Source: Phlegmacium glaucopus
Taxonomy: Eukaryota; Basidiomycota; Agaricomycetes; Agaricales; Cortinariaceae
Assembly (NCBI GenBank): GCA_015039465.1
Contig: MU130261.1
Location: 58,376 to 93,412 of the forward strand
Length of the DNA stretch: 35,037 bases
Direction: 5' to 3'
Shown here: one piece after another, positions 1 to 10,655 of the stretch
How the letters are laid out: each line of letters starts with the position of its first letter
How positions within the stretch are numbered: position 1 is the first letter of the stretch
Program-made: the position numbers and the translations under genes
The notes under the pieces: model-generated
What the model saw: only the letters and a program-made list of their open reading frames with translations
The model's database searches: none
Told to the model about the DNA's origin: nothing

Positions 1-239
1 TCACCTTATGTATACTTTATGTCATAGGACTCGCCTTAACTCATCGTTCGATTCTTATTACTTATTAGACTGAAATGATCTTTTTATCATGTGAATACGA
101 TATTAATATTAACTATGGTTCGAATCTTCCGTTACCGTACGATGATAGTTCTAGTACATAAAACAAATCACACACCCCACATTAGTGCACTGGCGTAGTG
201 TATACCAGTAGTGACAAACAACTCCAGTTATAAACAAAG

Positions 240-1240
240 AGTGTGGTGGTGGTGGTATTGGGTAAAGTTGTCGGTGGTATTGTTGTTGTTGTTGTTGGTT
301 GTTACCATTGGGGGGAAGTGTCCCCCCTATAAAAGATACGATGACGATAGAATAAAGTGATTTTTGTACAATATTTTTTACATGTTCTTGTGATCTCCTT
401 GTCTTGTACTGGTTGGTATTATGTACTTGTTGGTGTTTGGGTTTGTTATGTTTGGGTTTGTTGTTGCATTGTTGTTGCATTGGGGGGATTTATCTCCCCT
501 ATCAACAACAACCTGGAATACGCGTAACAGCATGCGACAACAATCAGCAACACACACAGCAACATGCTTGGGATGCAACAACCAGCAGCACGTACAGCAA
601 CATACACAGAAACCACCAGCATGCACAACAACCACCAGCACGCGCAACAACCACCAGCACGCGTAGAAACATGCACAGCAAACAGAGTAACATGCACAGG
701 TAAACGGGGTGGTGCAACAAATGGACAAACATGTGCAACAAATGGACAAAAATGTGCGACAAACGGACAAACATGTGCAGCAAGCATGCACAGCAAACAC
801 ACCATGTAACAACATACAGTAACAACAGCATGCAGCAACAACATACAGCAGCAGGAGCATCCACAAACATCAAACATGTATTGGATATATTGTACAGTCG
901 TCACTTAATATTGTTTTATTTATTTATTTTAGGGGGGGGGTCCCCCCCAATGGTATAGTAACAAACAACAACAACAACATGTACCACATGCAGCAACAGT
1001 AGTACAGCAGCATCCCAAGCATTTACCGGATATATTGCACAGTCATCACTTAATCTTATTTTTATTCTATTTTTTTGGGGGAGATTACTCCCCCCCAATG
1101 GCAACAACAATGTAACAGTAAACCCAAACAGTAACAAACCCAAACACCAACAAGTACAAACACCAACCAGCACAAGTACAAGTAGACACAAACAAACATG
1201 TGGATAATATTGCACAATAATCAGGAATAATTGATTAGAT
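240..1240. repeat. CAA/GTT-rich low-complexity field with four G/C hairpins
   Basis: This stretch has no gene. GTT/TTG tracts (left) turn into CAA/AAC and CAGCA tracts (right), so the block is an imperfect inverted arrangement. Four hairpins sit in it, each with a run of 5-9 G, a short loop, then 4-7 C: 310-327, 482-499, 932-948 and 1077-1096. The G/C core is flanked by CATTGG or CCAATGG on the tract side and by an A/T-rich tract followed or preceded by a shared GTGATGACTGTGCAATAT-like segment. The first two hairpins are in one orientation and the last two in the other. The middle (540-860) is a degenerate 10-12 bp CAGCAACATGCA-type array. Several long open frames cross it, but they are low-complexity and I do not call them genes. 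Confidence 0.75.
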
Positions 1241-1261
1241 TCTGAGTTCTTAAGTTCATTA

Positions 1262-1438
1262 TTTATGGGTTGAAATATATTCCACATGGATTCCATGGAA
1301 TATATCCATTCCATGTGGATTCCATGATGAGGCCAAACATATTCCATATGGACTCCACATGGAATGGAGTGGAATCCATGGAATATTTCCATTCCACATG
1401 GAATCCATATGGAATAAGGGGGGAGAGTAAAGTATTGG
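1262..1438. mobile_element. Truncated member of the CTTTACACTCCCCCA family (right end only)
   Basis: The segment is made of palindromic CCATGTGGAAT and CCATGGAAT motifs repeated about ten times. It ends at 1418-1438 with GGGGGGAGAGTAAAGTATTGG, which matches the right terminus seen in complete family members (TGGGGGACTGTAAAGTACTGG). I see no matching left terminus before 1262, so this copy is probably truncated or rearranged. Its subterminal motif (CCATGTGGAATCC) is unlike that of any other member in the window. Confidence 0.5.
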
Positions 1439-1873
1439 AATCTTCGTGAGTTGACAGAGTGCCACAGGAGAGGAGACTCACAATGTTTGAATTGCTATGT
1501 CTTAAAATATTTTGAAAGCTTGTTGAAAAAACAACATTTAAAAGCTAAAGTTACAATTTCAGAAAAGTTGCTTAAATTTTAAAGTTTAAAAATTGAAATT
1601 TATACCTCTTCAATTGGAACCAATCCAATATTATTGGGTCCTATGTGTATGTATCTAGTGTTTGGATCAGAATGTGATGTTATAAAAATCAAAAAGTGAC
1701 ACCATGTGGATCATAAGGTCTTAGAATGAAGCATATTGAGATTGAGATTTTACATACGCTTTTAGGTCACCAAATTTGAATCTATCCAACATTGTATTTA
1801 AACGAGACTCAAAATCATTGTCTGAGCTTTGGAAACTAAAATCGAGATTGACATGGACAAGATTCCCCTGAAG
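1439..1873. other. Unassigned A/T-rich stretch
   Basis: No convincing coding frame, RNA gene or repeat was seen. The segment around 1555-1605 is rich in short AAATTT and TTTAAA runs. It ends at the 9-bp target duplication of the next element. Confidence 0.5.
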
Positions 1874-2304
1874 GAGGACTTTACACTCCCCCACATTGTC
1901 CGGCCGGAATTCCGCCGGACTCCAGAGAAGTCTGGTCAGAGTCTGGTCAGAGTCCGGTGGAAGTCCGGTGGAAGTACAAAACATGCCTGTATCCCCTCCT
2001 AGCCTAAGAATGCACTACCGCGCGGACAGAAAATATCCCCATCCCTAAATATTAATCCTAAGCCCTAAATCTAAATATAACCCTAAGCCTAACCTCTAAA
2101 TCTAAATATAACCCTAAATTCTATCAAAAGTCCGGCGGATGTCCGGTGGAAGTCCGGCAGACTGTGACCAGACATACAGTCCAGGCATCTTTCTGCTTTC
2201 ACCGGACTCTGACCAGACTCCGACCAGACTCTCACCGGACTTTTACCGGACTTTTGGCAGTCCGCCGGACTCCGGCCGGACAACGTGGGGGACTGTAAAG
2301 TACA
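1874..2304. mobile_element. Non-autonomous terminal-inverted-repeat element, member I
   Basis: A 431 bp element flanked by the direct repeat CCCCTGAAG (1865-1873 and 2305-2313). The left end reads GAGGACTTTACACTCCCCCA and the right end TGGGGGACTGTAAAGTACA, an imperfect inverted repeat of about 20 bp. Inside both ends are arrays of GTCCGGTGGAA / CCGGACTCC motifs, mirrored so that the element could fold into a long imperfect stem. The centre carries CCCTAAATC / CCCTAAGCC repeats. No transposase is encoded. An 8-9 bp duplication fits hAT-type insertion. Confidence 0.8.
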
Positions 2305-2313
2305 CCCCTGAAG

Positions 2314-2770
2314 CCAGGGTAGAAGATGATAATAGGTGACGACACTAGGTGTGTTGTGAATTCCTTTGAGGTGGATTGAGATAATTGTGAGTGGTGTGGT
2401 TAGCACCTGAGGCCAATCCTGTCTAGTTGATGAGGTACTATGGAATTTAGATGGCTAAAACATGTATTCACATCAATGGATAATCAATATTTTAAAATCA
2501 ACGCACAAATTTGCCAAATTTATTTTTCTTCAAGAAACAAAATGGACATTTGAATGGGATAGGGTCAGGATTGTCCTTTTCTGATTCAAAGTTGATACAT
2601 TCCATGCATATTGAGTTGATCTGACATAAAGTACAGAGGATTGTTGTACTACTGTTTTGACAGCCACTACACCACTAGAAATATCTTTTAATTAAGAAAT
2701 GCAAGCAACATGACATGATGAGTACCAAATAATAAAATAAAGTAAAAAAAACTTACACTTCCAGGCAGTA
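2314..2770. other. Unassigned stretch between two elements
   Basis: A/T-rich DNA with no open frame that I can link to a protein family, and no RNA gene. It lies between member I and the CATCAGG-ended repeat. Confidence 0.45.
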
Positions 2771-3707
2771 CATCAGGAAAAATGATTTGTGCCCTAGGCT
2801 GTCCTGAAATGTCCTGGGGTGCCCCAGGCAGCTCAGGGCGCTCAGGTCAAGAGGTCGCCCTGGGGTGCAAGTTACCTATGTATGAAAAGTCTTAGGCTGT
2901 CCTGGGGCAACCTGAGGCAACCTGAGAGCGTCCTGAGGCAACCTGACCTGAGGCAACCTGAGGCAACCTGAGAGCAACCTGAGGCAACCTGAGAGCATCC
3001 TGAGGCAGCCTTAGTCCCTTTGGATCTGATGCTAGAAAACATATATAAACCAGATATTTGAGTGGTCTCACACAACAGAATAATAATAATAACAATAAAA
3101 TTATATTCAATTATTCTAAACATCATATATACTAGTAATAAAATAATAATAAAATAGTGATACATAAATATACTAGTATAATACTGGGGAAGTAGGAAAT
3201 AAGAAAACAAAATTGTGGGTGGTTTATATATCTTTTGGATGGCGCACAGACCATTGGTCACATGATCACAGATAAGCATGATTTCAAGCATATGGTGCTG
3301 GGTCAGGGTAGATTACATAAATTCCAAAAAAGGAAATTTTTTAAAGATGGTAGAGAATTGTTTTAGGACCCTGAATATGTTTAAATTATATTAATAGCAG
3401 CTCTCCTTATTGAGAAAACTGCAAAATACTTTTCTGGACGCGGCGGTTAAAGATTTTCTAGCAAAATTCATAAATTCTAAGGGACTCCCAGGGCCTCCTG
3501 ATGTGATTTGATCCAGATGGTCAATGCACCAGGATACACTAAAGGTGTCCTGAGAAAATGGGTGACACTCAAAATTTTACCTGTGCTGCTCTAGGATGTC
3601 CTGAGGTGTCCTGGGGTGTCCTGGGGTGTCCTGGGATGTCCTGAGTAGTGATGTGATACTAACAAATTACCCAAGGCTACCTAGGGCCAAAATCATTTTT
3701 CCTGATG
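2771..3707. mobile_element. CATCAGG-ended inverted-repeat element, copy 1
   Basis: The ends are CATCAGGAAAAATGATTTGT on the left and, inverted, ATCATTTTTCCTGATG on the right (3692-3707). The inverted repeat extends about 30 bp through CCCTAGG. Subterminal arrays of GTCCTGGGG and CAACCTGAGG follow inside. The core (about 3250-3480) includes CCATTGGTCACATGATCACA and GGACGCGGCGG and recurs at 10656-10880. No coding capacity was recognised. A clear target duplication was not found. Confidence 0.65.
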
Positions 3708-3719
3708 CAGCACCAGTGT

Positions 3720-3860
3720 GCAACACATGGACGCTATGAAACTATGATTCACTATAGTTATAGTGACGTGACTGTAGGATACTATACAAAACTATAACTT
3801 TGTGTGATGTGATTATAGGCTACTATAATTTTGTGTGACATGATGTGACACACAATGGGA
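3720..3860. repeat. ACTATA / TGTGATGTGA degenerate repeats
   Basis: Several ACTATAG-type and TGTGATGTGA-type motifs are repeated over about 140 bp, with short inverted copies (CACTATAGTTATAGTG). This may be the outer part of the hAT element whose transposase relic follows. That link is inferred from position only. Confidence 0.4.
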
Positions 3861-3877
3861 AATCCCCGAGTTTACTG

Positions 3878-3998
3878 ATGAAGCCGTGGCTTAGGCTTGG
3901 GCTTGGAGGGCCTGGGCTTGTAGCATTTCAAGCCTGAGCCTTGAGCCATAGGCCCCCAGGGCTCGGGCCTGGCTTGGGCTCAAGCCACAGCTTCTAGG
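3878..3998. repeat. GGGCTTGG / AAGCC subterminal repeat cluster
   Basis: GGCTTGGGCTT, GGGCCTGG and AAGCCTGAGCC motifs are packed in both orientations over 120 bp. hAT elements commonly carry arrays of short repeats just inside their ends, and this cluster lies 3-prime of a hAT transposase relic on the minus strand. I read it as that element's subterminal region. Confidence 0.45.
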
Positions 3999-4079
3999 TT
4001 CAGAATAGGTCCTGTGTAATTTAGAAGAATCTATGTTGCTAATCTATAATTTCTGTGGTATCTACCTCAGGTACTGAGT

Positions 4080-5400
4080 CTACCTCGTCAACGAGAATAC
4101 TATCTCAACTAAATCTATCACCCTGTAATACTGCATCAGCAGATTGACCAACCTCTTTGTCAATGACAATATCTCCTTGAAGTCGATTATGGTGCTTGCT
4201 TGTCGTAATTCCTGCAGCTGAAAATGCACACTCACTGGAGACAGATGATGCCATAATGGTGAGGTAATCTCAAGCAAGGGATGCCCAAGTTGGATACCGA
4301 TATGCATTCATCTTACAAAGCCAAACATGTCAGTATTGAAGCAGGAAAATGATTAGATGATGTATGGACATACCCCCCACCAGCAGACAATCCCCATGCC
4401 ATCTGGAATTGCCTCATGTGTTTTATCATAGCGATTCCACTCAGCGAACCAAGGCCTTTCTGCATCATGGACCTCCCCATTGTGACCTTCCTCTAAGTTG
4501 GTATTATCCACATTCTGATGGGGTTGTTTTCCGGTGGTGGCTAAGGTCCTTTTGACTGGGAGGAACACTCAAAGTTTGTTGTTTGATTAAGGGACTCATA
4601 CCACTCAATAAACTTGGATGCTATCATTAATATGAAACAGAAATGTTGTAATGGGTGCACACACCTTTCATATCCTTGATGTCAGTTTGAAGATCCTCAT
4701 CCCAATTCCTAGTGAAATGTTCAAACTTCTTTCTTGGGCCGAGAACTAGGCCTTTATTCAGTAAAATACTCTGTAACACAAACAAAAAGCAAAAATTACC
4801 CATAGCAATGATATGTGCATCTGACGCAGCAGTCCTCTGGTAGTATTCATCTAAATTGGCCATAGCCGCTTCAAGCGCAGGCTTGAAAACACTGTAGTGT
4901 GGCTTCTCTTCCGCCTTCTGCTAAGCACTGTACATTTTTTTGATTGTGGGAAGGGCATTGTGAAGAGTTGGTTGTGTTCCTGCTGAAAATGCCTGCTGAG
5001 CATTGTTGGCATGTAAGGTGAGGAAAGAGGTGAGAAATGAGCATCTATTTGATAAGGAAAATGATACCTGGAGAAGATTACAAAATAATCTAACCTGGTC
5101 CCATTCCTCCTCTGTGAGGGCCAAGTCACCAAGTTTACGGCGCTTCTCAGTGTTTGTCTCCTTTCTTCTAAGCTCAAATACAAATTCATTGATGAACTGC
5201 ATAAACCATTAGTAGCTGGGAGTGCAAATGAGAGTAGATGGTGACTTACTTCTTGCTTAATATCTGCTCTATTCAGCATTGCAAGTGTTGACCCCCAATG
5301 GACTTTCATATCAATGAGTAATTGCAGTGGCTTCTCATGCTTCTGTTCTTGTAGCTCGCTGAATAGTTGCTTGTGTTGCAACAATGATTGTGCCTAATTC
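4080..5400 (-). pseudogene. hAT-family transposase, C-terminal part, decayed
   Basis: Reading on the minus strand from about 5384, the exons give LLIDMKVHWGSTLAMLNRA, then EEEWDQVRLFCNLL, then PTLHNALPTIKKMYSA, then LDEYYQRTAASDAHIIAMG, then FEHFTRNWDEDLQ, and finally the dimerisation region with GMGIVCWWG and YPTWASLA followed by DYLTIMASSVSSECAFSAAG. This order is that of hAT transposases (RNase-H-like core, helical insertion, hATC dimerisation domain). Short introns with GT-AG ends join the pieces; for example, a donor GTAAGT follows DIKQE. Two in-frame stops break it: TAG at 4921-4923 and TGA at 4270-4272. The segment around 4500-4620 does not stay in frame either. The N-terminal BED finger and first catalytic region were not found, and a foldback element begins 120 bp upstream of the coding part. 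It is therefore a non-functional relic. The family call is firm; the exact exon ends are not. Confidence 0.82.
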
Positions 5401-5520
5401 AAGGTCAGTTGGTGCAAAAAATCCAAAAAATGCAGTTACCTTGACACATATTGCTCAAATAAGCTGTAGATACTTAAATTGTTTGGGTGTATGAAATGAT
5501 TGTTTAAGTTTTACTATAAG

Positions 5521-6724
5521 TGGGGATGAACAATCCTTGTGAGTGTGACATCAGGTCACATCCATGTGACATGATATGTGACAGCCCATTTCATGAGACA
5601 TTGAGTTTCTGCTCACTACAACAACAAGATGATAAATATTCTGTTGTAGACACCTCAATAAAAGCATTTTACATTGCCCTATAAGAGCCATTTGTTTAAT
5701 TATGTAATATTTGTTCCAAAAATGCACAGTCACATGCAAACACCAGCCAAATTTGAGCCTCCAAAGTGTATGAACCATATCTCATGAAAGACTTTATGTA
5801 TTGACTTAATTTTTGGGTGCTTTCCACTCAGAATTTTAATCTGAATTGAGCTATAAGAGCATATTTTTTAAATATGACCCCTATTAGTAAGATACACATG
5901 TAGAACACACAGTTTATGTACTTATATGACATAAAATAGAATTTTTAATCTTATAGGGTTTTTACTAGAAATATTTAGAGCAATTTTGGTCTGCAAATCT
6001 AGTCACAGAGTGCTCTTGTTGTAGAGTTATAGCCAGACAGCACTGTTGAGTGCTGTCAGGTATTCCAAGGCATGTATGGCATGTATGGCACACACTTTTA
6101 CACCTATACCTCCACTACAGAGCTCATAAGAGCACTGAATCATCTATATTTTGCCATTTGCATGAAATTAGTGGTTTGCCTGATCAAATCTCTGTGCTAA
6201 ACAGTGCTCTGGCTATAACTCTGCAACAAGAGCACTCTGTGACTAGATTTGCAGACCAAAATTGCTCTAAATATTTCTAGTAAAAACCCTATAAGATTAG
6301 AATTTTTATTTTATGTCATATAAGTACATAAACTGTGTGTTCTACATGTGTATCTTACTAATAGGGGTCATATTTAAAAACTCTGCTCTTATAGCTCAAT
6401 TCAGATTAAAATTCTGAGTGGAAAGCACCCAAAAATTAAGTCAATACATAAAGTCTTTCATGAGATATGGTTCATACACTTTGGAGGCTCAAATTTGGCT
6501 GGTGTTTGCATGTGACTGCGCATTTTTGGAACAAATATCACATAATTAAAAAAATGGCTCTTATAGGGCAATGTAAAATGCTTTTATTGAGGTGTCTACA
6601 ACAGAATATTTATCATCTTGTTGTTGTAGTGAGCAGAAACTCAATGTCTCATGAAATGGGCTGTCACATATCATGTCACATGGATGTGACCTGATGTCAC
6701 ACTCACAAGGATTGTTCATCCCCA
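5521..6724. mobile_element. 1.2 kb foldback (long inverted repeat) element
   Basis: Two arms of about 520 bp (5521-6044 and 6203-6724) are near-perfect reverse complements around a spacer of about 160 bp. The outer ends are TGGGGATGAACAATCC and GGATTGTTCATCCCCA. TATAAG lies directly outside both ends (5515-5520, and 6726-6731 one base further out) and may be the target duplication. Open frames of about 75 codons occur in mirrored positions in both arms (5551-5778 and 6467-6694). They are the two faces of the same repeat and not evidence of a gene. It could be a MITE derived from a DNA transposon. Confidence 0.85.
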
Positions 6725-6731
6725 TTATAAG

Positions 6732-7480
6732 TGGGGGTAAGCCAGAAATAATTAATTTCTGATGGTGTGAGCATCTAAATCACATGACATGCATTTACAC
6801 TAACGGTTTACACAGTTGCAAAATGGTATATGTGATGTGTTTTGTATATTGAAAGAGTAATTGCAGTAAAGAGATTCATGAGATCTCCTTTTGAGAATGA
6901 GTTTAGAAATCCGAGGCTAGCTATGGGTTGGGGTACTTCCACTGCCTTTCTACAGTAAATCTATCCTACCTTTATATGTAGAGTGACAGAAATTTTAAAA
7001 TAAATTGTTCCAGTGCTGTTGATCCTAAACACATTGTCCTGTTTTTAAATTAATTTTTTAGAGATGCTAGCTCTCTTTAGTTGTTTCCATTTCTTGTGCG
7101 AGCCCAGTCCTGCCCATACTTTTTTTCCTGTGTGTGATTTTTCCAGAATGGGAAAATCACACATGACATGTTTCTAAAATGGGAAATCACTGCACGTGCT
7201 GGTCGAATTTTGCTGTTTAAACAATCATTGATCCTTACACCTCCAGGGAACTATAAAAGTTGACTCCCCAGTCAACCATGCCCTCATCAAATCCTTTTTT
7301 TCAATTTTGCCCATTTGTCCTTTTCCTTGAAGAAATGATTATAAAAATCCTTTCCACCTCAAATTATGATCACGTGAGACAGGCACTTTTTGATCAATGG
7401 CGCATGCAACAATTGTTTGTTTGGATATGTTCTATCCAAGTTATCAATCGTCCTGAGGATATTGGTTGTTTCAAAAATCG
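6732..7480. other. Unassigned stretch left of member II
   Basis: No recognisable gene. A frame of about 100 codons (7260-7571) runs into the next element and has no family resemblance that I recognise. A short hairpin, TGTGATTTTTCC with GGGAAAATCACA, lies at about 7133-7164. Confidence 0.45.
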
Positions 7481-8050
7481 AGGTCTTTACACTCCCCCAG
7501 GGAATCCGACAGAGTCCGAGCAGATCCGAGCGGAGTCCAAGCGAGTCCAAGCACTTTTTCAGTGTATTTGAGTGTATTCCAAGCAGAATGTGCTTGGAAT
7601 CCGCTCAGACTGCTCAGACTCGCTCAGACTCCGCTCAGACTGCTCGGACTCACTCGGACTCACTCAGACTGGAACCTATATACCTCCCCAACCTTATCAA
7701 AGCCCTAACAAAACCTTAAAAAAACCTTAAAAAAACCTTAACAAAACCTTAACAAAACCTTAACAAACTATATACCTCCCTGACCTTAACAAAAACCTTA
7801 ACACAACCTTAACAAAAAACCTTAACAAAACCTTAAAAAAAACCTTAACAAAACCTTAACAAAACCTTAACAGAAGTATTTTCCCAGCCAATTTGTGTCT
7901 TATTTGCTTAGATCCACTCAGAATATGCTCGGACTCTTCGGACTCCGCTCGGAATCTGCTCGGACTCCTCGAACTCCACTCAGAATTTGCTTGGACTCCT
8001 CAGACTCCGCTCGGACTCCTTGGAATCCCTGGGGGACTGTAAATTACTGG
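7481..8050. mobile_element. Terminal-inverted-repeat element, member II
   Basis: The left end is AGGTCTTTACACTCCCCCAG and the right end CTGGGGGACTGTAAATTACTGG, with the inverted repeat extending through GGGAATCC. The subterminal arrays are GTCCGAGCAGA and CGGACTCCGCTC. The centre has about fifteen CCTTAACAAAA repeats with two TATATACCTCCC motifs, and TTTTCCCAGCCAATT lies to its right. The flanking 8-mers do not match (AAAAATCG and CGATGAGC), so this copy lost its target duplication or arose by recombination. The reading frame of the broken gene to the right starts exactly at the right end. Confidence 0.78.
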
Positions 8051-9676
8051 CGATGAGCATGCATTGCCATTGTCCGAAGAGGGCTCGCTCATCGATCCTT
8101 CTGAGGATGAGTCACAACCAGCTGATGAGACACCTGAGTTGAATCCAAAGGGAGAAGGAGCGGTAAATCACAAACAAGCTGCTGTCGAGTTGCCTCAGTT
8201 GAATGCAAAGGATGGAAAAGATAAAGGTAAAAAACTGGCAACTCACAAAAAGAGTGATCAATCGGATAAGAGATCACAATATCAAATTGATCAGGAAAGG
8301 AATATTCAAAGGAACGCCCTGCTACTGGCAGAGGTTGATAATGCCTTAAAGGCAAGATATCCGGATGTGTCAAAAAAGAAAGCCCCAGTAAACAAGCAGC
8401 GATCACCTGACAACAACACAACACCACACATTCCAAACATTGGGGCATCTCCAAACATTGGGGCATCAAGCTCCGCTGATGTTCAACATCAACAAATGTC
8501 AACATCTCCAGCAGTGAACAATATTGGTCCAGGTACGATATACACTTGTACAGAGGTTTATTCTCACTAACATTGTTTGGATCTGAACTAGCCAATGACA
8601 TTGTTTCACCTTCCGTTGCTGTGGATCCTATCAGCTGTGTAGTGAATGATGCTGGTGAAGGTACGAGATATACTACTACAAATTTTTTCCGTTTTCACTA
8701 ACATCCTTGGAGCTGAACTGGTAAATGACACCCCCTCCGGTATCACCCTTGCTGCCCCTTCTGTCCCCTTCAGTGTTTCGTCAACTGGGTCTGATGCCAC
8801 TGTCGAGGAGTCCATGACTATGTCTGCTACTCTTCCTTCCCCTTCTGTTGCGGAGGTTGTTATAACCCTGATGTCTTCGCCAACTGGTGCTGATGCCACT
8901 GTCGAGGAGTCCATGGCCACGTCTGCTACTCTTCCTTCCCCTTCTGTCACGGAGGTTGTTATAACTCCCCTATCACGTCGACAGTACATGTCGACGCCCC
9001 GATGTCTTTGCCAACTGATGCTGATGCCACTGTTGAGGAGTCCACGACCACGTCTGCTACTCTTCCTTCCCCTTCCATCACAGAGGTTGTTCTGTATTGT
9101 CCAATTACTACAACTCCTTGCATACTATGTGGTTCAAAACCTAAGCCGGTGTGGTTGCACAATATTCTGTCATACCTGGTGATGCAGGCTGCTCTCAAGT
9201 ACCTGTGTCGTGCCCATCCCGGTGACCGCTGGGTTTCTTTACTCAAAGCATGGGTTATTTTTGAAGAATATGCTGTAGCAGATGGAGTACGTGGTCATTT
9301 ATTGATAACAGGATGCTACTGATAACTTTTATAGAAATTTCCTGTCAAGGATAGGCCAGATGAGGTTGCGCAATGGATGAAATGTTGACATCCCCTAACG
9401 GAGTATATCCCTGTTGATGCCACCATCTTTGGGCCACATTGGCGCAGATGGTGGCTCAGACTCCAACCGCTATGGCGCGAAGGAACTTGGATGCCATCCA
9501 ATATTGTTCCAGATGATGCAAACTGGAATGCTGTTGCGTTGGGGGGAGAAAATGGCATGTTCTTAGTTATTCTGACTTTGGCCTGGTGGGCACAGGGTGT
9601 TGGGGTTGAGAGTACTCTGCAAGACTTTGAGACAGCCATTGAGGATGTTCTTGTGGGTTGTAACTCAAGTTACTGA
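8051..9676 (+). pseudogene. Broken multi-exon gene, Agaricomycete hypothetical-protein type
   Basis: The frame is open from the very end of member II (GDEHALPLSEEGSLID...), with no ATG at the front, so the 5-prime part is missing or displaced. Exon 1 is hydrophilic, Lys/Asp/Ser/Gln-rich and low-complexity. Introns are visible at 8533-8591 and 8661-8712 (both GTACGA donors with a CACTAAC branch site) and at 9287-9334 (GTACGT donor, CTGATAAC branch), and all keep phase. The middle has three copies of a unit like ADATVEESMATSATLPSPS. The third copy is out of frame because about 32 bases with a GTCGAC palindrome intervene (about 8965-8998). After the third intron the frame reads DRPDEVAQWMKC, TGA (9386-9388), then HWRRWWLRLQPLWREG and LGGENGMFLVILTLAWWAQG. 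I associate this Trp-rich C-terminal segment with large families of uncharacterised Agaricomycete proteins. The stop, the frameshift and the lost start make it a pseudogene. No function can be named. Confidence 0.6.
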
Positions 9677-9934
9677 CTCTCGTCAACCAGGTATGGCAGG
9701 GTGAAACACAACCAGGGGTGAAACACAACCAGGCTCAGGCTGACAGTGGAACCACTTTGCATAAATGGTAACTACTTGTTTCATCACCATCTTCCCATAC
9801 TGAACTATCCTCTAAAGTGCTCGTAAGATGTGATCCTTCCCTTATTATACTCCTGAGAGTCTAAGCTTAGATACACCTATATACCTGCATGCATTTGATT
9901 AATATGACTGAGCCCTGCTGTGATTAATGCTAAT
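9677..9934. other. Short unassigned spacer
   Basis: It contains a duplicated GGTGAAACACAACCAGG (about 9700-9733) and otherwise no signal that I can name. Confidence 0.5.
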
Positions 9935-10655
9935 GAGAAGCCCTGTCAAGCCTAATGAGAAGGTTAATGAGAAGTATTATGAGCAACTGCTAATGAGAAG
10001 CCCTGTCAATACTAATGAGAAACCCAATGAGAAACCCAATGAAAAGTAAAAGAATCTAATGAGGAGCCTAATGAAAATCTAAATGAGAACCTGGTCATAT
10101 TTATGAGAATTCTAATGAGAATCTAGCCAATTGCTAATGAGAAGCCTTGCCAATACTAATGAGAAACCCAATGAGAAGCCCTGTCAATCCTAATGAGAAA
10201 GCTAATAAAAAGTCCAATGAGAAGTATTATGAGAGTTCTAATGAGAACCTGGTGAACTGCTAATGAGAAGCCCTGTCAATCCTAATGAGAAACCCAATGA
10301 GAAACCCAATGAAAAGTAAAAGAATCTAATGAGAAGCCTAATGAAAATGAGGTCTTTACACTAAGCCACTAATTCCGATCAGACTAATTGGATTCTGATC
10401 GGATTCCGAGCAGTCCAATCAGACTCAAATTTGGCTGGAGCACCAGCCATTTTCAAATTTTGAGTCCAAGCCCAGTCCGAGCCCAGTCTGAGTTCAGTCC
10501 GAGTAAATTGCTCAGACTACTCGGAATCTGATCGGACTGTGTGTCATCGGATTCCGATCAGATTCTGATTGGACTTACTCAGACTTAGTCCAAGTAAATT
10601 GCTTAGACTACTTGTTTGTACCCATGTTTGTACTCATGTTTGTCCTCTTCCCACA

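Noticed and set aside
110..130. TGGTTCGAATCTTCC resembles a tRNA B box
   Set aside because: No A box at the right distance and no cloverleaf could be built from the flanks.
7690..7870. CCTTAAC and (elsewhere) CCCTAAA repeats suggesting a telomere
   Set aside because: Units are irregular, differ from TTAGGG-type repeats, and lie inside transposon members flanked by their own ends.
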